64,000 nt of DNA from Carex sylvatica (Eukaryota > Streptophyta > Magnoliopsida > Poales > Cyperaceae): positions 620,001 through 684,000 of the forward strand of contig CAXKVR010000138.1 of the NCBI GenBank assembly GCA_964058845.1. The letters are read 5' to 3'. Of the stretch, positions 63,722 through 64,000 are shown piece after piece (within the stretch, counting starts at the first letter, position 1; the number at the start of each line of letters is the position of its first letter). A program made the position numbers and the translations under genes. The notes under the pieces are model-generated. The model was given only the letters and a program-made list of their open reading frames with translations, searched no databases and was not told the origin of the DNA.

Positions 63722-64000
63722 TTGCTTTGAAAATAAGATGTTTTCGTAATTTTGGCCATATAAGCAATTATAAGCATACTAACACGAAGTACAATTCTCT
63801 TCACTTCAAAAGCAATTATAAGCATAACAACAATTTTGGCATAATTATAATCATACAACATGCAACCTTTATAACCATAACAGAAATTACAGGATAAATA
63901 AGAAGAAAAAGCATCAAACACAAAGCACAAGAACAATTACCAGATATGACAACATTTGCATACATATAGAAAATAAATAAATAAAATTTAGGGTTAAAGA
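63722..64000. other. AT-rich sequence at right edge with short repeats
   Basis: AGCAATTATAAGCATA occurs at about 63766 and again at 63810, with a relative near 63700. It interrupts where copia integrase sequence would be expected. No gene is supported. Confidence 0.4.

Overview
This window is nuclear DNA from a flowering plant. Every recognisable gene belongs to a plant family: a CrRLK1L receptor kinase, a MAKR protein, a pectate lyase-like protein, an ECA-type calcium pump, SIEL and an intronless ABCG half-transporter. Introns are short and AT-rich. The intergenic DNA is very AT-rich and full of small non-autonomous transposons. The exons lack the strong GC gradient of grasses, so a non-grass angiosperm (dicot or early-diverging lineage) is the best guess; the species cannot be named from the sequence.

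Layout. 0.28-2.07 kb (-): three exons of an ITN1-like ankyrin protein whose 3' end lies beyond the left edge. 2.6-5.1 kb: a 170-bp Mutator-like MITE and a 1.9-kb foldback element, both with perfect 9-bp target duplications. 7.0-10.1 kb (+): a five-exon pectate lyase-like gene with an N-terminal acylation motif instead of a signal peptide. 11-12.4 kb: two copies of a palindromic MITE family. 14.2-15.0 kb (+): a single-exon MAKR gene. 15.7-21.2 kb (-): an 18-exon coiled-coil gene with two GC-AG introns and a reading-frame break before its last exon. 22-28.2 kb: gene-free, holding two hAT-type elements, tandem duplications and two adjacent palindromic MITEs. 29.6-32.1 kb (+): an intronless HERK1-like CrRLK1L kinase, with a decayed kinase copy 3.6 kb downstream. 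33-35.6 kb: a MITE, a duplicated retroposon-like repeat with a poly(A) tail, and another palindromic MITE. 36.8-41.6 kb (-): a complete nine-exon ER-type Ca2+-ATPase. 42.4-45.9 kb: a SINE, a palindromic MITE, a second foldback element and a 1-kb hAT element. 48.0-48.6 kb (-): a small plant-specific protein. 50.9-55.4 kb (-): an eight-exon SIEL/INTS4-like ARM-repeat gene. 56.7-59.0 kb (+): an intronless ABCG half-transporter. 61.1 kb: a SINE with clear target duplications. 61.7-63.7 kb (-): the 3' part of a decayed Ty1/copia retrotransposon.

The genes do not form a pathway. Several act at the cell surface or endomembranes (CrRLK1L wall sensing, MAKR control of receptor kinases, pectate lyase, ECA calcium pump, ABCG export), but this looks like coincidence of location. 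The least ordinary material is the transposon layer. Two foldback elements share an outer boundary motif but carry different short palindromic modules, and six copies of a roughly 400-bp palindromic MITE family lie in TA-rich targets. Exon coordinates were derived by hand from splice consensus, reading-frame continuity and family alignment, without transcript data.
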